A stretch of 64,000 nt of DNA from Guadua angustifolia (lineage: Eukaryota; Streptophyta; Magnoliopsida; Poales; Poaceae): NCBI GenBank assembly GCA_036346375.1, contig JAYEVE010001028.1, forward strand, positions 1 through 64,000. Direction: 5' to 3'. Below the pieces are notes generated by a model, which saw nothing but the letters and a program-made list of their open reading frames with translations, had not been told where the DNA came from and ran no database searches. Position numbers and translations under genes: made by a program. Within the stretch, counting starts at the first letter, position 1. Each line of letters opens with the position of its first letter. Below are positions 11,666 through 21,739 of the stretch, piece by piece.

Positions 11666-12171
11666 CCAGTCCCGCACGACCAACTTCGGTCGGGCTCGGC
11701 CAAGAGGTCTAAACCCCCAACGGCTCTCCGAGCCGCCGGGGCTCGGGGACTACGCACCAAGGCGCTCCAAGCCTTTCGGTCGAACCCGGCCGACCATATC
11801 GGTCGGACTCTGCCGACCAAAGGCAGTCACCCGTTCTGCTCGAAGCGCAGGGCGTTCGCGTCGTCTAGGGCCGAGTGATCAGGGGGTTGAGTGTGGCACA
11901 GTCAGCTCGAACGCGGCTCATACACCCGGGATAACTCCACAAAATACCGCCGGCTGTCTCCACGAGCACCGCAAGCCTAATACCACCCCTAAGAACCCGC
12001 AGCCTTGTTGCACGATGCTATGGTTGGTCTCTAAGAGATCGCACGGGCAAAAGCTCTCAACGGGCAAAGGCTAGTGGCATTCATATGACGCACGAGTTAC
12101 ATATAATTGCTACTCGCGTCACAACAGTCAAGAAATAGCGAAGCATCAAAAAACCAAGGTGGCATATAAAC

Positions 12172-12462
12172 CTAAGCGCCGCATGTGCGCCGAACCACCT
12201 CGATGAGGGCATCCCTCGCCTGAACGAGTTTCGGGACGACGTCGATTAGCGCGTTAACGACGGCGACGTCACGGGCAGCGGCGTCTAGCTCAGCCCATTC
12301 GGCCATGGCGAGCTCGAAGTCATCCCAAAGCTCCGCGAGGAAGGCCTCCTCATCCATAGGCGCCGACGGATCTTCATCTCCAAAGCCGAATACCATCCCT
12401 TTCGCGGGGAAGGTCGACGGCAGAGTTTCGTCGCTAGAAGAAGAGGAGCGGGAAGACGCCAT
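12172..12462 (-). CDS. Small antisense Tat ORF, 96 aa, intact
   Basis: This minus-strand frame is open from MASSRSSSSSDE to a stop after RRTCGA, 96 codons. After a Ser-rich start comes a hydrophobic-acidic segment (GMVFGFGDEDPSAPMDEEAF), then an alpha-helical acidic stretch with LAELWDDFELAMAEWAELDA. It lies about 230 bp from the 3' LTR, in antisense to pol. Despite the broken pol the frame is intact and protein-like in composition. I associate such short antisense frames with Tat elements, but I know no function. The start is the first ATG before the Ser-rich region; a longer upstream extension exists but is less protein-like. Confidence 0.5.
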   Translation of the reverse strand: MASSRSSSSSDETLPSTFPAKGMVFGFGDEDPSAPMDEEAFLAELWDDFELAMAEWAELDAAARDVAVVNALIDVVPKLVQARDALIEVVRRTCGA

Positions 12463-12691
12463 AAGAAGAACTAAATGTCGCGGAGCGATCAAAATCCGTA
12501 AGGCAAGTGGCTCCTTCAACTCCTGCAACCGTACCGCACTTATGTATGCTTGGGGTGCGGAAGCCGAGCGGTTTCTCATAAATGGGGGCGTGAGAAGCCG
12601 AAGCATCATCATGTTTGTGAAGAAATCGCGCTGCCGGAGGTAATGGGCCCTTCCAGGAATGCACGTATTTCTGGACGGCCCCGGGGGCTAC

Positions 12692-13668
12692 TGACGAATA
12701 CTCATACCAGGGATACCCCTAGCAAGCTGGAACACCAAGTGGGCCGTCTTAGGCCCAACTCTGGCCGAAGGCCTCGTTGGGTCATGGAGGGCTCTCGTCC
12801 CCGACCGGGGGGCGGTCCGACCCCCGCCATGGGGTCAGGCGCCCTACAACCCCCGACCAAGCCGATCAAAGGGATGTTCGACCCTCGTTATGGGTCGGGG
12901 ATCCCCCAAGGCTCTGACCCCCGCCATGGGTCGGACGCCTCGCAAGCCCCGACCGAGCTAAGGAAATCTCCGCCACCGTCACCGGTCAACCTCGAGTTGG
13001 TCACCCGCCCCGCGGACACAACGGCTCAGGGCGACCGTGCGGGGGCAGGTAGCTCCTTCCCAAGGTGGCCAGGAGGCCGCCTTAGTCAAGTACCAGTCCC
13101 TTCACCCCATCATGCACAGTAGAGAGACGCGCTCCCTCCCGAGGCGACACCAAAGTACAGCCAGATGTCTGGCCAAGATCTCGATAGGGCGCACGAGAGG
13201 GCGTACACCACACCGACGGAACATCGCTCGCTGTGTCTACCAACCTAGACGTGGGGTGAACAGGAACCTGTCAGTCACTAGGACCGAAGACCAGGACTCC
13301 CTGACGTTGGACAGCCCATATTTTCTTTTCCAAACTGTCGTGTAACCTGCCCCCTCCGACTATATAAAGGGAGGTTGGACCCTCGGACGAGAGAGAAGCG
13401 AGCAGACCAGAGGCACTCACGAGCTTCCATGAGCAACATAGCTCTTACTCCCACTCGGCCGAGCGCTCAAGGCCAGGCCTTAGCCCTCGCTTGTAACACT
13501 ACGCAGTCCTCTGCGTCCAAATCAATATAGAACCACCACGAACTGGAAGTAGAGACTTTCGGCCCGAACCAGTATACATCTTGGGCGCCCTGAGTCAACC
13601 ATTCAAGGAGAGGGAACGCGTGGCCCCTTAACTTACAAATTTACTTGCCGGTATACGAAACACCGACA
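12692..13668 (+). mobile_element. 3' LTR of the Tat element
   Basis: The LTR begins TGACGAATACTCATACC directly after the purine-rich CCCCGGGGGCTAC and ends ACACCGACA, giving TG...CA ends and 977 bp. It contains GC-rich repeats of the type CCCCCGACC...CCATGGGTC, a promoter near 13361 and a downstream leader ending at 13668. No 5' LTR partner is in the window. Confidence 0.8.
13361..13368 (+). promoter_or_regulatory. TATA box of the Tat LTR
   Basis: TATATAAAGGGAGGTTGGAC lies about 300 bp before the LTR end, the place expected for the U3/R boundary. Confidence 0.7.
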
Positions 13669-13684
13669 CATTCTTTCTCCAAAG

Positions 13685-14531
13685 TGTTGTAAAACGATGA
13701 TGACCACCATAGATCGAACACAACGCTTCGATTAAATAGCCAAAACAATCATGAAGAACACACAAGATATAAGAAGGCATAACTCTCTTCTCTTTATCAG
13801 ATTGATTTTCTTGTATAATGGGGTGCCATATTTATAATAAAAACTCAGTAGAGATATATTTGAATTCACCCACAAACAGATAGAGTCCAGTTATATCTCA
13901 ACAACCAAGACTAAGAGTCCTATTATATCTCAACACTCCCCCTTGGACAAATACCATGTAATACATATGCCTCATAAAAAACTCATGCTAAGAACCCAAT
14001 AGAAAAAAGATAGAGAAAAGAGTACATCACATTGCATATTATGTTGCACTTGTTGCCTCATTAAATGGTATTTAACAAGGGATTCTCTCTCAAGAGAATT
14101 TCTCCCTAGAGAGATTCTCTTCGATCTCCAGTTTTTAATGAGACAACAAGTGTAACACAATATGAGAATGTAATGCACTCTTTTCATCATCCTTTTTCCC
14201 ACTTGGGTTTTGGAAGGAATTTTTTATGAAGCATATGCATTACGTGGTATTCGCCCAAAGGAAAGTGTTGAGATATAATCAGAGTATTGGTTTTAGTTGA
14301 GATGCCACTAGAATCCTAGTTTTGGTGAGCAAATTTTGATACTATCCTTGAGGGTTTTTCACTATAAATATAGCATTTCATTGTACAAGAGAATCAATTT
14401 ACATTCAATAAAGAGAAATGAGTTGAAATCCTCTATATCTTATGTTCATCTGTTATATGATTGTTCTTTAGGTATTCTCAATATTTTTGATTGGTTGAAT
14501 TGACCTATGTCGATCAATTTATTATTCAACA
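13685..14531. mobile_element. Two copia 3' ends fused head to head
   Basis: The right arm (about 14100-14531, plus) reads internal sequence, purine tract CCCAAAGGAAAG, then a 266-bp LTR starting TGTTGAGATATAATC at 14266 and ending TATTCAACA at 14531. The left arm (14085-13685, minus) reads the equivalent internal sequence, purine tract CCAAGGGGGAG, then an LTR starting TGTTGAGATATAATAGG at 13935 and ending TTTTACAACA at 13685. Each LTR has a TATA-like TATAAATAT. The arms are diverged but align over about 400 bp, making a large imperfect palindrome centred near 14090. The fragments lack coding sequence. The ends do not share an obvious target duplication. Confidence 0.75.
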
Positions 14532-14584
14532 GATTATAGTGGAGATAGGGGAACCGAAGAGCCATGCACACATAGCAACACTTA

Positions 14585-14700
14585 GGTCATGTTTGAAAAC
14601 TCTAAAATCTCAGTCCACCCATTTGGTTGGATCGGAATTTTAGTTTAAAATCCTTAATCATCCGTGGTGGGCCAAGATACTAGATTTACCAAACAAGCCC
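14585..14700. mobile_element. Tourist-like MITE, 116 bp
   Basis: The ends are GGTCATGTTTG and CAAACAAGCCC, which are inverted. A TTA target duplication flanks it at 14582-14584 and 14701-14703. This fits a PIF/Harbinger-derived Tourist element. It has no coding capacity. Confidence 0.65.
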
Positions 14701-14758
14701 TTAGGGCTTTCCATCTTCACAAGAGCGCGATCGGGTAGGTGGCCCCGATTTTCTCTTA

Positions 14759-14990
14759 GGATGTGTTTGGTTACTTGTACCAAGTGGTACATGTATGAGA
14801 TGGTTTAAGAAAAATATCATCTATATGTTTGGTTGCTTAAATGGAACCATTCGCTCGAACGATTGTGATACAAATTTGAGAAATATTACCTATAGATGCT
14901 GAGCTATTCCATTCATCTAAATCAATAGAACCAAATAGTACAGAATCATCCCACCCCATTCAATCTCATCCCACTAACCAAACACACCCT
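14759..14990. mobile_element. Tourist-like MITE, about 232 bp
   Basis: The left end GGATGTGTTTGGTTA and the right end TAACCAAACACACCC form inverted terminal repeats. TTA duplications lie at 14756-14758 and 14991-14993. It is a non-coding PIF/Harbinger-type MITE, sitting next to another Tourist copy. Confidence 0.75.
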
Positions 14991-15024
14991 TTAACTCGAT
15001 TTTCTGGTGCTCTCATGACGCCTT

Positions 15025-15035
15025 TCTGTGAACTT
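15025..15035. repeat. LINE target-site duplication, left copy
   Basis: TCTGTGAACTT, identical to 18138-18148. It abuts the poly(T) of the LINE 3' end. Confidence 0.8.
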
Positions 15036-15216
15036 TTTTTTTTGAATGAATGGGCGGGAGCTCCGCCAATTGCATTAAAGAAGAAGATAGTCCAAAGTTT
15101 ACATAAAGGTGAAACGACGTAGCGTTTGACCAAGCAAAACAGGTGACGAATAAGAACAACCCTACCGACCAGAGGAAAACAACACCGCAGTTAGATTACA
15201 TCATCATACTAGATTA

Positions 15217-16085
15217 TCAACGAAGGATGGGGAGAGAATAAATCAAGCATCTCGAAGGCCGCGGCGAGTTACTCGACGTCATGACGATTGCATCGGCCAC
15301 CTGCTGCACCATGCTATAGACATTTTGGAAGATCCTGCAATTCCTTTCCTTCCACAAATTCCACAGCCCGTAGATAACCAAGCCATCAAAGTCCTTTCTC
15401 TTGGCCGAGTTGACCGCGAGACGAGTGGCAGTCCACCATGAGTTATTCGCGATTGATCCGTGAAAAGTCGAGGAGGAGTTAGGTTCGGTTGTATGAGGTG
15501 AAGGACTCTCGCCCAAACTGTCTTGCAAAAGGGCACAAGAGCATCGTGGGATGCGGTTTCCTTCCAAACCACGAGGGCGATGTGGTGGAATGAGGCCACC
15601 CCGATGGCTAAACGTCCGCCGTGAGAATCTCATGCCCTGGATGAAGAGCGGTGAAAAACCTACATTTTCCTTCTGGGCGTGCGCGATCATCTTGTAGTTG
15701 TTGTCTGCTTGGCACCTAAGAACTGGGTCTGTATGCGAATTTGCGGTATATTCTCGAAGGTGTCCACCTCACCAAATCGATCCTCCATTTGTGGTGGAGT
15801 TGTACTGCGGCGCTTGCCAAAGGTGAAAGAAGTCCTGCAATCGTATTCCGCTTGTAATCCGGCGCAAAGGTCTAATCCATTTCGGTTGTCGATGTCCTTG
15901 ACCTTGCTCGCTCTTCTTCTAACCGCACTATAGAACGAGGGCGCCAACTCTGCTGGAGATTTTCCTGAACCATCGTGACCCCGAACTCCGCCGTTTCGCC
16001 ATTACCTAATGCGATGACGGTGCTTGCGATGAACAACCCGCGATCCGAGGCCGCATAAGGGACCGTGAGGGAGATTAGGTTGAAT
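15217..16085 (-). pseudogene. LINE ORF2 C-terminal part (post-RT, zf-RVT)
   Basis: Reading the minus strand from about 16085, one sees SDRGLFIASTVIALGNGETA, which corresponds to the 'DR.LF.AST...GNG..A.FW' segment of plant LINE ORF2. Further on come FHHIALVVWKETASHDALV and NLWKERNCRIFQNVYS, typical of the zf-RVT (reverse transcriptase zinc-binding) end of these proteins. The frame shifts several times. Not functional. It joins the inverted RT part near 16075-16095. Confidence 0.75.
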
Positions 16086-18137
16086 GGCGAAAAGTACACT
16101 GAATGATGGCAGGAGAACCCAACGCAAACAAGAATTGTGTGTTCTTTGCATCAAACGAGTGGGAAGGCCTTTTTCCGGATTGTCACCCATGTGCTTTGTC
16201 CACTTGGTATCCGACCACTCGCCTCTTTTCTCGCAAGGACAGTTCCACCGATCGATATAGAGGTTTCAGATTCGAGACCTTCTGGACCAAAATGCCTGAT
16301 TTCCTCCACGTGGTCCAGCAGGCGTGGGACAGAGAAGTTCAGTCCTCTGATGCTTTACGCAGATGGCATATCAAGCTGGCCAGGACGGCAAAGGCGTTGA
16401 GAGCCTGGAGCAGGAACATCCTGGGAGATCTCTCCTCCGATTCCTTATCGCGCGAGATTATTTTTCAATTTGATTTGGCAGAGAATCCCGCCGTTCTCTG
16501 CCCCGAAAGAGAATTTCAAGGAATTTCGTTATAGGGTTGCTGGGCTGGCGGCGGTCAAGCTGAGTCGATCGAGCAACGATCAAGGATGATTTTCATTAAG
16601 GAAGGAGATGCTAATACAAAATTCTTCCACATTAGGGTGAACAGCAGAAGAGGAAAAACCACATTCATCCATCTCAACCGACGGGAACGGCACACACATT
16701 CCTTCGTAGAAGGTGAAGAGCTTTTCAAATATTTTTGCCATCGCTGGGTTCTAAGTCGCAGCGATCCCATTGCTTTAATCGAATCTTCGAACTCCCGCGG
16801 CATGACCTCAACATGCTAGAAGAACCTTTCCTCACTCAAGAGGTCAGGACGCTGTGTTCTCTATGCCCACTGAAAAGGCGCCGGGTCGAGATGGTTTCAC
16901 TGTGTCTCTTTATGTGTCTTGCTGATATTATCGGTCGGATCTCATGCTCGCTTTTTTCCCGGTTGCACAAAGATGAGTGGCGGCATTTGCACTGCTCAAC
17001 AAAGGCAAACATTGTGTTGCTTCCTAAAAGGCAAGATGCTTGCGATCCTCCATTTCGTGCCTATCGGCCTTATTCATAGCACAGGAAGATCTTCTCCAAG
17101 GTGCTCGTGTGCCGGCACCTAACCTTCGGGCTTGGTTTCCCACAGCCAAAGTGCTTTCATTAGCAGAAGATCCATTCAGGACAACTTTCTCTATACAAAG
17201 AATGTGATCTCCGAGATGCATCGAAAGAGGATACCGTCGCTTTTCCTTAAGCTAGATATAGCGAAGGCCTTTGACTCAGTCTGTTGGGAGTTCCTCATTG
17301 ACCTTCTTAGCCGCTTGGGCTTTGGGCCGCGTTGGAGGGAGTGGATTGTAATGATCCTGGCTTCCTCATCTTCGAGTTATCATAATGGCATCCCGTGTCC
17401 TCCAATCCAACATGAAGAGGCTGCATGACATGCATCCTTATCTCCTATGCTTTTCATTTTGGCCATGGACCCACTTGCATAGATTATTCTCCAAGGCCAT
17501 GGACTCCAGATCTTGTCCGCGCCACCGAGGGTGGGCGAAATCAAGATCTCCTTATATGTCGATGATGTGGCTATCATTGCGCCCGCAAGGGTGGAACTCA
17601 GAGCAATTCAGAGATCCTTGTTTGTTTTGGAGGAGCTACTGTGTCTTCACAACAATATCCACAAGAGTGAGGTCTACCCCATAAGATGCGACGGGCTTGA
17701 CATGGAATCAATTCGCAAGATTTCCGCTACCATAAAACAATTCCCTGCGGTACCTTTGACTCCCTCTTCGCCGACGAAGCTCAAAGGACTCGATCTCCAA
17801 CCTCTCATCGACAAGGTGCGCCCAGACATGGATGGAAAGGAGGTCGCTATCTAGGGCAGCTCGCTTGACGCCGCTAAGTCAATGTTGACGTCCCTTGCGC
17901 CTATCACCTCACGGTATATCCCCTCAAAGAAATGGGCAACAAATAAGATCGACAGAATCCGCGAGCTTCCTTTGGAAAGACGAACAGAATGCAATGGGGT
18001 CACCGCACAGTAAATTGGAAAAAAATTGCGTGCCAAAGTCGTTGGGAGGTCTAGGGGTAAAAGACTTGGACAGATTTGGTCGCGCGCTTCGAGTTCGGTG
18101 GTTGTGGTATGCTTGGAAAGACCGGAATAAGCCTTGG
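16085..18137 (+). pseudogene. LINE ORF2 middle part (endonuclease end and RT), inverted
   Basis: The reading starts with the end of the endonuclease (ENPT..., then FASNEWEGLFPDCHPCALS). Next comes FRFETFWTKMPDFLHVVQQAW, then IFIKEGDANTKFFHI. RT motif A is LKLDIAKAFDSV (about 17246-17281) and the catalytic motif C is ISLYVDDVAIIAP with YVDD at 17555-17566. The last recognised segment is GLGVKDLDRFGRALRVRWLW, ending KPW. At least four frameshifts and stops interrupt it. The orientation is opposite to the element's own 3' end. Confidence 0.8.
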
Positions 18138-18148
18138 TCTGTGAACTT
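18138..18148. repeat. LINE target-site duplication, right copy
   Basis: TCTGTGAACTT directly follows the last LINE codon (TGG of KPW). A diverged paralogue of this flank at 21330-21370 reads TTTTCTATGAACTTCATTTTTC, which resembles the uninterrupted site. Confidence 0.8.
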
Positions 18149-18445
18149 CTTTTTGTACTTAACCGAATGACAAAGCTTCATTCTAATTTGTGAGTACGTA
18201 TAAAAGCTTATCAGCATAGCACGGTTGACTTATTAAACAATTACGTATAAAAGTTTATCAGCATAGCACGGTTGACTTGTTAAACTCGTGGGAAGAGGTA
18301 TTAATAACTACGAGCAGTTGCCAACCGTTTTAGGCAGGAAATTACGATGACGCCTCGCTGTCGCCCATGAAGATGGTGCACGATTCTTGTTATGGACGAG
18401 GGGACCCGCGTGATTAAGGCACACGTTTATCACAGGAACAAGGTC
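18138..18445. repeat. Segment paralogous to 21345-21735
   Basis: Shared phrases in the same order include CTTAA(C/T)CGAA(T/C)GACA, TAATTTGTGAGTA, AGTTTATCAGC, GCACGGT...GTTGAC and GCAGTTGCCA(A/T)CCGTTTTAG. A 50-bp sub-repeat containing TATAAAAG(C/T)TTATCAGC occurs twice in this copy (about 18197 and 18246). No gene is seen. Confidence 0.65.
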
Positions 18446-18506
18446 ATGACGTAACACATAGTGACGCACAGTACTAGAAAAGAGAGCTTACTTGTTATAA
18501 GAAATA

Positions 18507-18751
18507 CTCCCTCCGGTCAATATTTTGGTTTATATAGTCAAAATTTTAAAACTTTGACTATCAATATCTTTTTAAATATTTAAATTGGATACATAAAAAT
18601 CTTACGTGTAGATTTGTCTTGAAAAGTATTATCATAATATTATAATTTTATTAGATTTTAGAAACATATTATAATAAATATTAGTGGTCAAAACTGTGTT
18701 TTAAAGACCGTGTCGATGTCTAAAATGGTAACTATTTGTTACGGGAGGGAG
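18507..18751. mobile_element. Stowaway-like MITE, 245 bp
   Basis: The left end CTCCCTCCGGTCAAT and the right end ACGGGAGGGAG are inverted, with TA on both sides. Interior is AT-rich, and GTCAAAATTTTAAAACTTTGAC near 18538 is typical of grass Stowaway elements (Tc1/mariner-derived). No coding sequence. From 18760 to 19130 the DNA is AT-rich, with a GGGAGTACT near 19092 that may be the end of another decayed MITE. Confidence 0.8.
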
Positions 18752-19129
18752 TACTACTATGTGGACCACTGTAATAAAAAGTCCCGTAGATTTGCTTTCT
18801 CGCTATCGTCTCATGGCCTCGTGCAACATAATACCTCTGTCGATAAATATGAACACAAGGATTAAGACTGTGATGAAATATGAAAAAAGTGAGAGGAAAT
18901 GATTTACATAGCCCTCTTGATTGTCTTGAAAGGTGAAAGATAATACTTTGTGTGGATGGTCATGAATAAATACATTCGGTTGAGAGAGAATAAATAGTGG
19001 TATAATATAAAAGGCTCATTAAATCTATAGACAATTCTTATATTTCTAAATAGGATCATGCAAACTATAGACTTTACATTTATCAATGAAGGGAGTACTC
19101 AAAAGTAACTAAGCCAAAAACTAAGGTTG

Positions 19130-19860
19130 TGTTCACCATGGAATTCCAAACTTCAAATAATTCAAGGTGTGTTCGCGTATGATATCTAACTAGCCAAGGC
19201 CACATGTTACGCTGCGTCGTATGAAATTTGAGAAATTCGGTCGTGCGACGTTGCGTTGCGCGAAATTTGTTCTGACGGATATTTTTAGAAAAAATTGTGT
19301 AATTTCAGTTTCCTTGGTTTTTTTTGTAAAAAATAGGTTGATTTTTTTTAAAAAAAATGGATTGCTAGGACCTGCTAGCGAATCAGTGGATTGCTATAAA
19401 TCATCAACGAATCTTTTTTTGTTTTGGGGGAAAATAAACATATTTTCATTTTTTGTGTAATTTTGATTTCTTTGTTTTTTTAAAAAAGATGGGTCACTAG
19501 GACCCATCAGTGAATCTGTGGACTGCTATAAATCATCATCAAATTTGTGGGTTTTTTTGGAGAAAACTGCAAAGGTATCTAAACGTATTTTTTTTTCTTC
19601 GGATCCAATATGCTAAAAACTGATTCCTTGAGATGTAAACGCAATTTTGTTTTTTCTTGGGTCTGCTATGCTAAAAACCGTTGGGAGGATCTGAACGTAA
19701 ACCGTGGAGGGATCTAAACATAATTTTGGTTTTTCGGGTCCTTTCGCTAAAAACCGATCGAAGGACCTAAACATGATTTGAATTTTTCGGAGGACTTTTT
19801 TGCAAAGTTAATGATGTGGCGCCCTTGCCTGCGCGGAAAACCTCTCTGCTATAAGGATAG
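19130..19860 (+). repeat. Family A repeat copy plus a shared short repeat
   Basis: The first part (GTTGTGTTCACCATGG, CAAACTTC, AATAATTCAAGG) recurs near 24376. From about 19360 the sequence repeats family A phrases: GGACCTGCTAGCGAATCAGT, GGATTGCTATAAATC, GACCCATCAGTGAATCTGTG, GGATCTAAACATAA. No gene is seen. Confidence 0.55.
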
Positions 19861-19869
19861 TATATATAT

Positions 19870-20195
19870 ATATTGATCTGAAGCATTGATCAATCTGGAA
19901 CCCTAATTAGCAAGAAAACCATCTAAGGCCTAGAGAGCAAAAATGAATTAAATTGATTGATGCAGATCAATTCTAATGCCAATCAAGAATATTGATGATA
20001 CCCGAAGAACAGTCACTAAATAGATGAATATAAGATATAGAAGATCTAAATTCTTTTCTCTTTATGGATTATAGATTGATTCTTTTGTACACTAAGATGC
20101 TATATTTATAAATAAAACTTTTGGAAATAGTTTTAGAATTCATCTATCAAAACCAAAGTCCGATTGTATTTCAACAACCAAAATCAGAAGTTGCG
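19870..20195 (-). mobile_element. Copia LTR fragment, minus orientation
   Basis: The minus strand matches, in order, the LTR arms at 13685-14531: TATTTATAAATATAGCATC, TACAAAAGAATCAATC, TAAAGAGAAAAG and TCTTCTATATCTTATATTCA. The start and end are decayed. It is a third, separate copy of the same small copia LTR family. Confidence 0.55.
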
Positions 20196-20199
20196 AGTC

Positions 20200-21260
20200 C
20201 ATGTTTCTTCCGAAACATAGTTCTTCATACAACCAAAGTTGCTGCATAGATTCCCAGTCATAGCCAAGAGCAACAGATCCCAGTAAACAAAGACCAGCAT
20301 CAATACCGGACAGTGCCTTAATCGTAGTACACTACACACAATAAATGGAGTGGTTGCGGATTGCTCCGTTACCTGTCAACATCTGTACAGTCCTTAATGA
20401 AGACATAGACCCATGGGATAGTGCTCTGTACAGTCCCTATGGCAGTCTCCACAGATGTCAATAGTCTGATCAAATGGACGAATGGCCTGGAACAGCTAAA
20501 AAAAATGATATATAGTGTGTTGCTGTAGTATCATAAATAATATGTTTATATTTTGTGCAATAGAAACTGTATAGTACTTTTGTCTAATTTATATATTGTC
20601 GATTTTCGATCAGATGATTCTATAGAAACTGATTAAATTGTAGTCCCTACAGGGCTTCACCAGAGCTCTATCCATGGTGAGAACATTGCAACTAGAGCTA
20701 CCTTCAACCACAATCTTCATTTTCATGGCAAAATTCTTCACCTCTTGTTTTTGGGACCATGGTTATCGCCGTTTTCTAAAGCAGGTTCACAACACCATTT
20801 CGAGTTTCACGCGTTTTACAGCCTCCTTTCTTCTGAAGTCTGACAAGCCGAGCTTATAGATAGATCTATCATGAGTTCAAAAAAAAAAAAAAAAGAGGAG
20901 CTAAATGGTAGATCTGTTTGGTTCATCGTCGCAGTTTGCACCATTCGAGTTAGCCAAGTTTGATTTTACGTGCATATGTTTGGTTCATTACTACAGTTAC
21001 GTGCATATGTTTGGTTCATTCGAGTTAGCCAAGTCCCTTTAGTTGCACCCTCTTCGGGCAAGTGATCACCCTTTAGCAGCTCATGAGCTTCAGCTAGACT
21101 TTCCTAAACCAGCGGGCCTCAACTTTGTTTACTGTATGTAATATGCAATAGCTTTTCCTACACTACTACAGTATACACAAATAATTCCATAAGTGTTTTT
21201 TGGGATCCGACAACCGATACAGGAATGTACCATCGCGAGAACCAAACCGGTATATCCTTC
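20200..21260. other. No gene recognised
   Basis: Unique-looking intergenic sequence with a poly(A) tract at about 20879-20894 and a repeated GTGCATATGTTTGGTTCATT near 20970 and 21001. A 61-codon frame at 20674-20859 matches no family I know and is not called. Confidence 0.5.
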
Positions 21261-21265
21261 GGAAT

Positions 21266-21735
21266 GATATTAACTAGTATGCCTCGCGCGTCTTTTCTAT
21301 GAATATCCTCCAAAATGATATTAACTAGTATGCCTCGCACGACTTTTCTATGAACTTCATTTTTCTGCTTAATCGAACGACAGAGTTCCTCCCTTTACGT
21401 TTCAAAAAAGGGGGAAAATCGCTAGAATGCCTAGCGCGAGGCACGTTCGTTGTAATTTGTGAGTAGGTGTCAAAGTTTATCAGCGTTGCACGGTACGGTT
21501 GACATAAACTTGTAGGAAGAAGTACCAATAACTACGTGCATGCAGTTGCCATCCGTTTTAGGGAGGAAATTGTGGAGACACGATTCATGAAAAGGCCAAA
21601 AAGGGAACCAATGTGATTAATGGGCACGCGTTTATTAGTAGTACGAGCTCATGACGTTTGCGTCATGACGGAACGCATCGTGATGCAAACAGCAGAGGAG
21701 AAGAGAACTTTCAGGTTAAAAAGTACGGAACACTG
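21266..21735. repeat. Local repeats and paralogue of 18138-18445
   Basis: ATGATATTAACTAGTATGCC occurs at 21266 and 21316 in two short tandem units. From 21345 the segment is paralogous to the right flank of the LINE, without the LINE, and so approximates its empty target site. Confidence 0.6.
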
Positions 21736-21739
21736 TAAT

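Larger units (their letters stand above)
7408..12691. mobile_element. Second post-pol segment of the Tat element
   Basis: The segment opens with a second relic of the pol C-terminus (VSNTWN..., about 7425-7470; compare VSNAWNIEKLRRFYL at 5397-5441), followed by the same post-pol sequence in diverged form. It then holds antisense coding at 8167-9060 and 9680-10228, non-coding sequence, the 79-bp minisatellite at 11190-11665, a small antisense frame at 12172-12462 and the purine tract before the 3' LTR. The most likely origins are recombination between two related Tat copies or an internal duplication. Confidence 0.6.
3746..13668 (+). mobile_element. Truncated Ty3/gypsy Tat-type retrotransposon with 3' LTR
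   Basis: The element runs from a 5'-truncated RNase H through integrase, a long post-pol region with antisense genes and a 79-bp minisatellite, then a purine-rich tract (GGCCCCGGGGGCTAC) and a TG...CA 3' LTR. The order RNase H, integrase, long 3' region with antisense reading frames is typical of the grass Tat lineage (RIRE2, Grande and Cinful types). The gag, protease, reverse transcriptase and 5' LTR are absent from this window. The pol carries a stop and a frameshift, so the copy is dead. A second relic of the pol C-terminus at 7408 shows it is a composite or internally duplicated element. Confidence 0.85.
15034..18137 (-). mobile_element. LINE insertion with 5' inversion
   Basis: The element's 3' end lies at the left: a T10 run (15034-15043), the complement of a poly(A) tail, next to the 3'-UTR palindrome. 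From there to about 16085 the minus strand codes for the post-RT region and zinc-knuckle part of a plant LINE. From about 16085 to 18137 the plus strand codes for the end of the endonuclease and the RT, in opposite orientation. The RT part stops at KPW (18137), and the minus part resumes where that homology should continue. TCTGTGAACTT at 15025-15035 and 18138-18148 is an 11-bp target duplication. This is the structure expected from twin priming. All reading frames are broken. Confidence 0.85.

Noticed and set aside
13685..14531. Single complete copia element with two LTRs
   Set aside because: The LTRs face away from each other in opposite orientation and no coding or primer-binding region lies between them.
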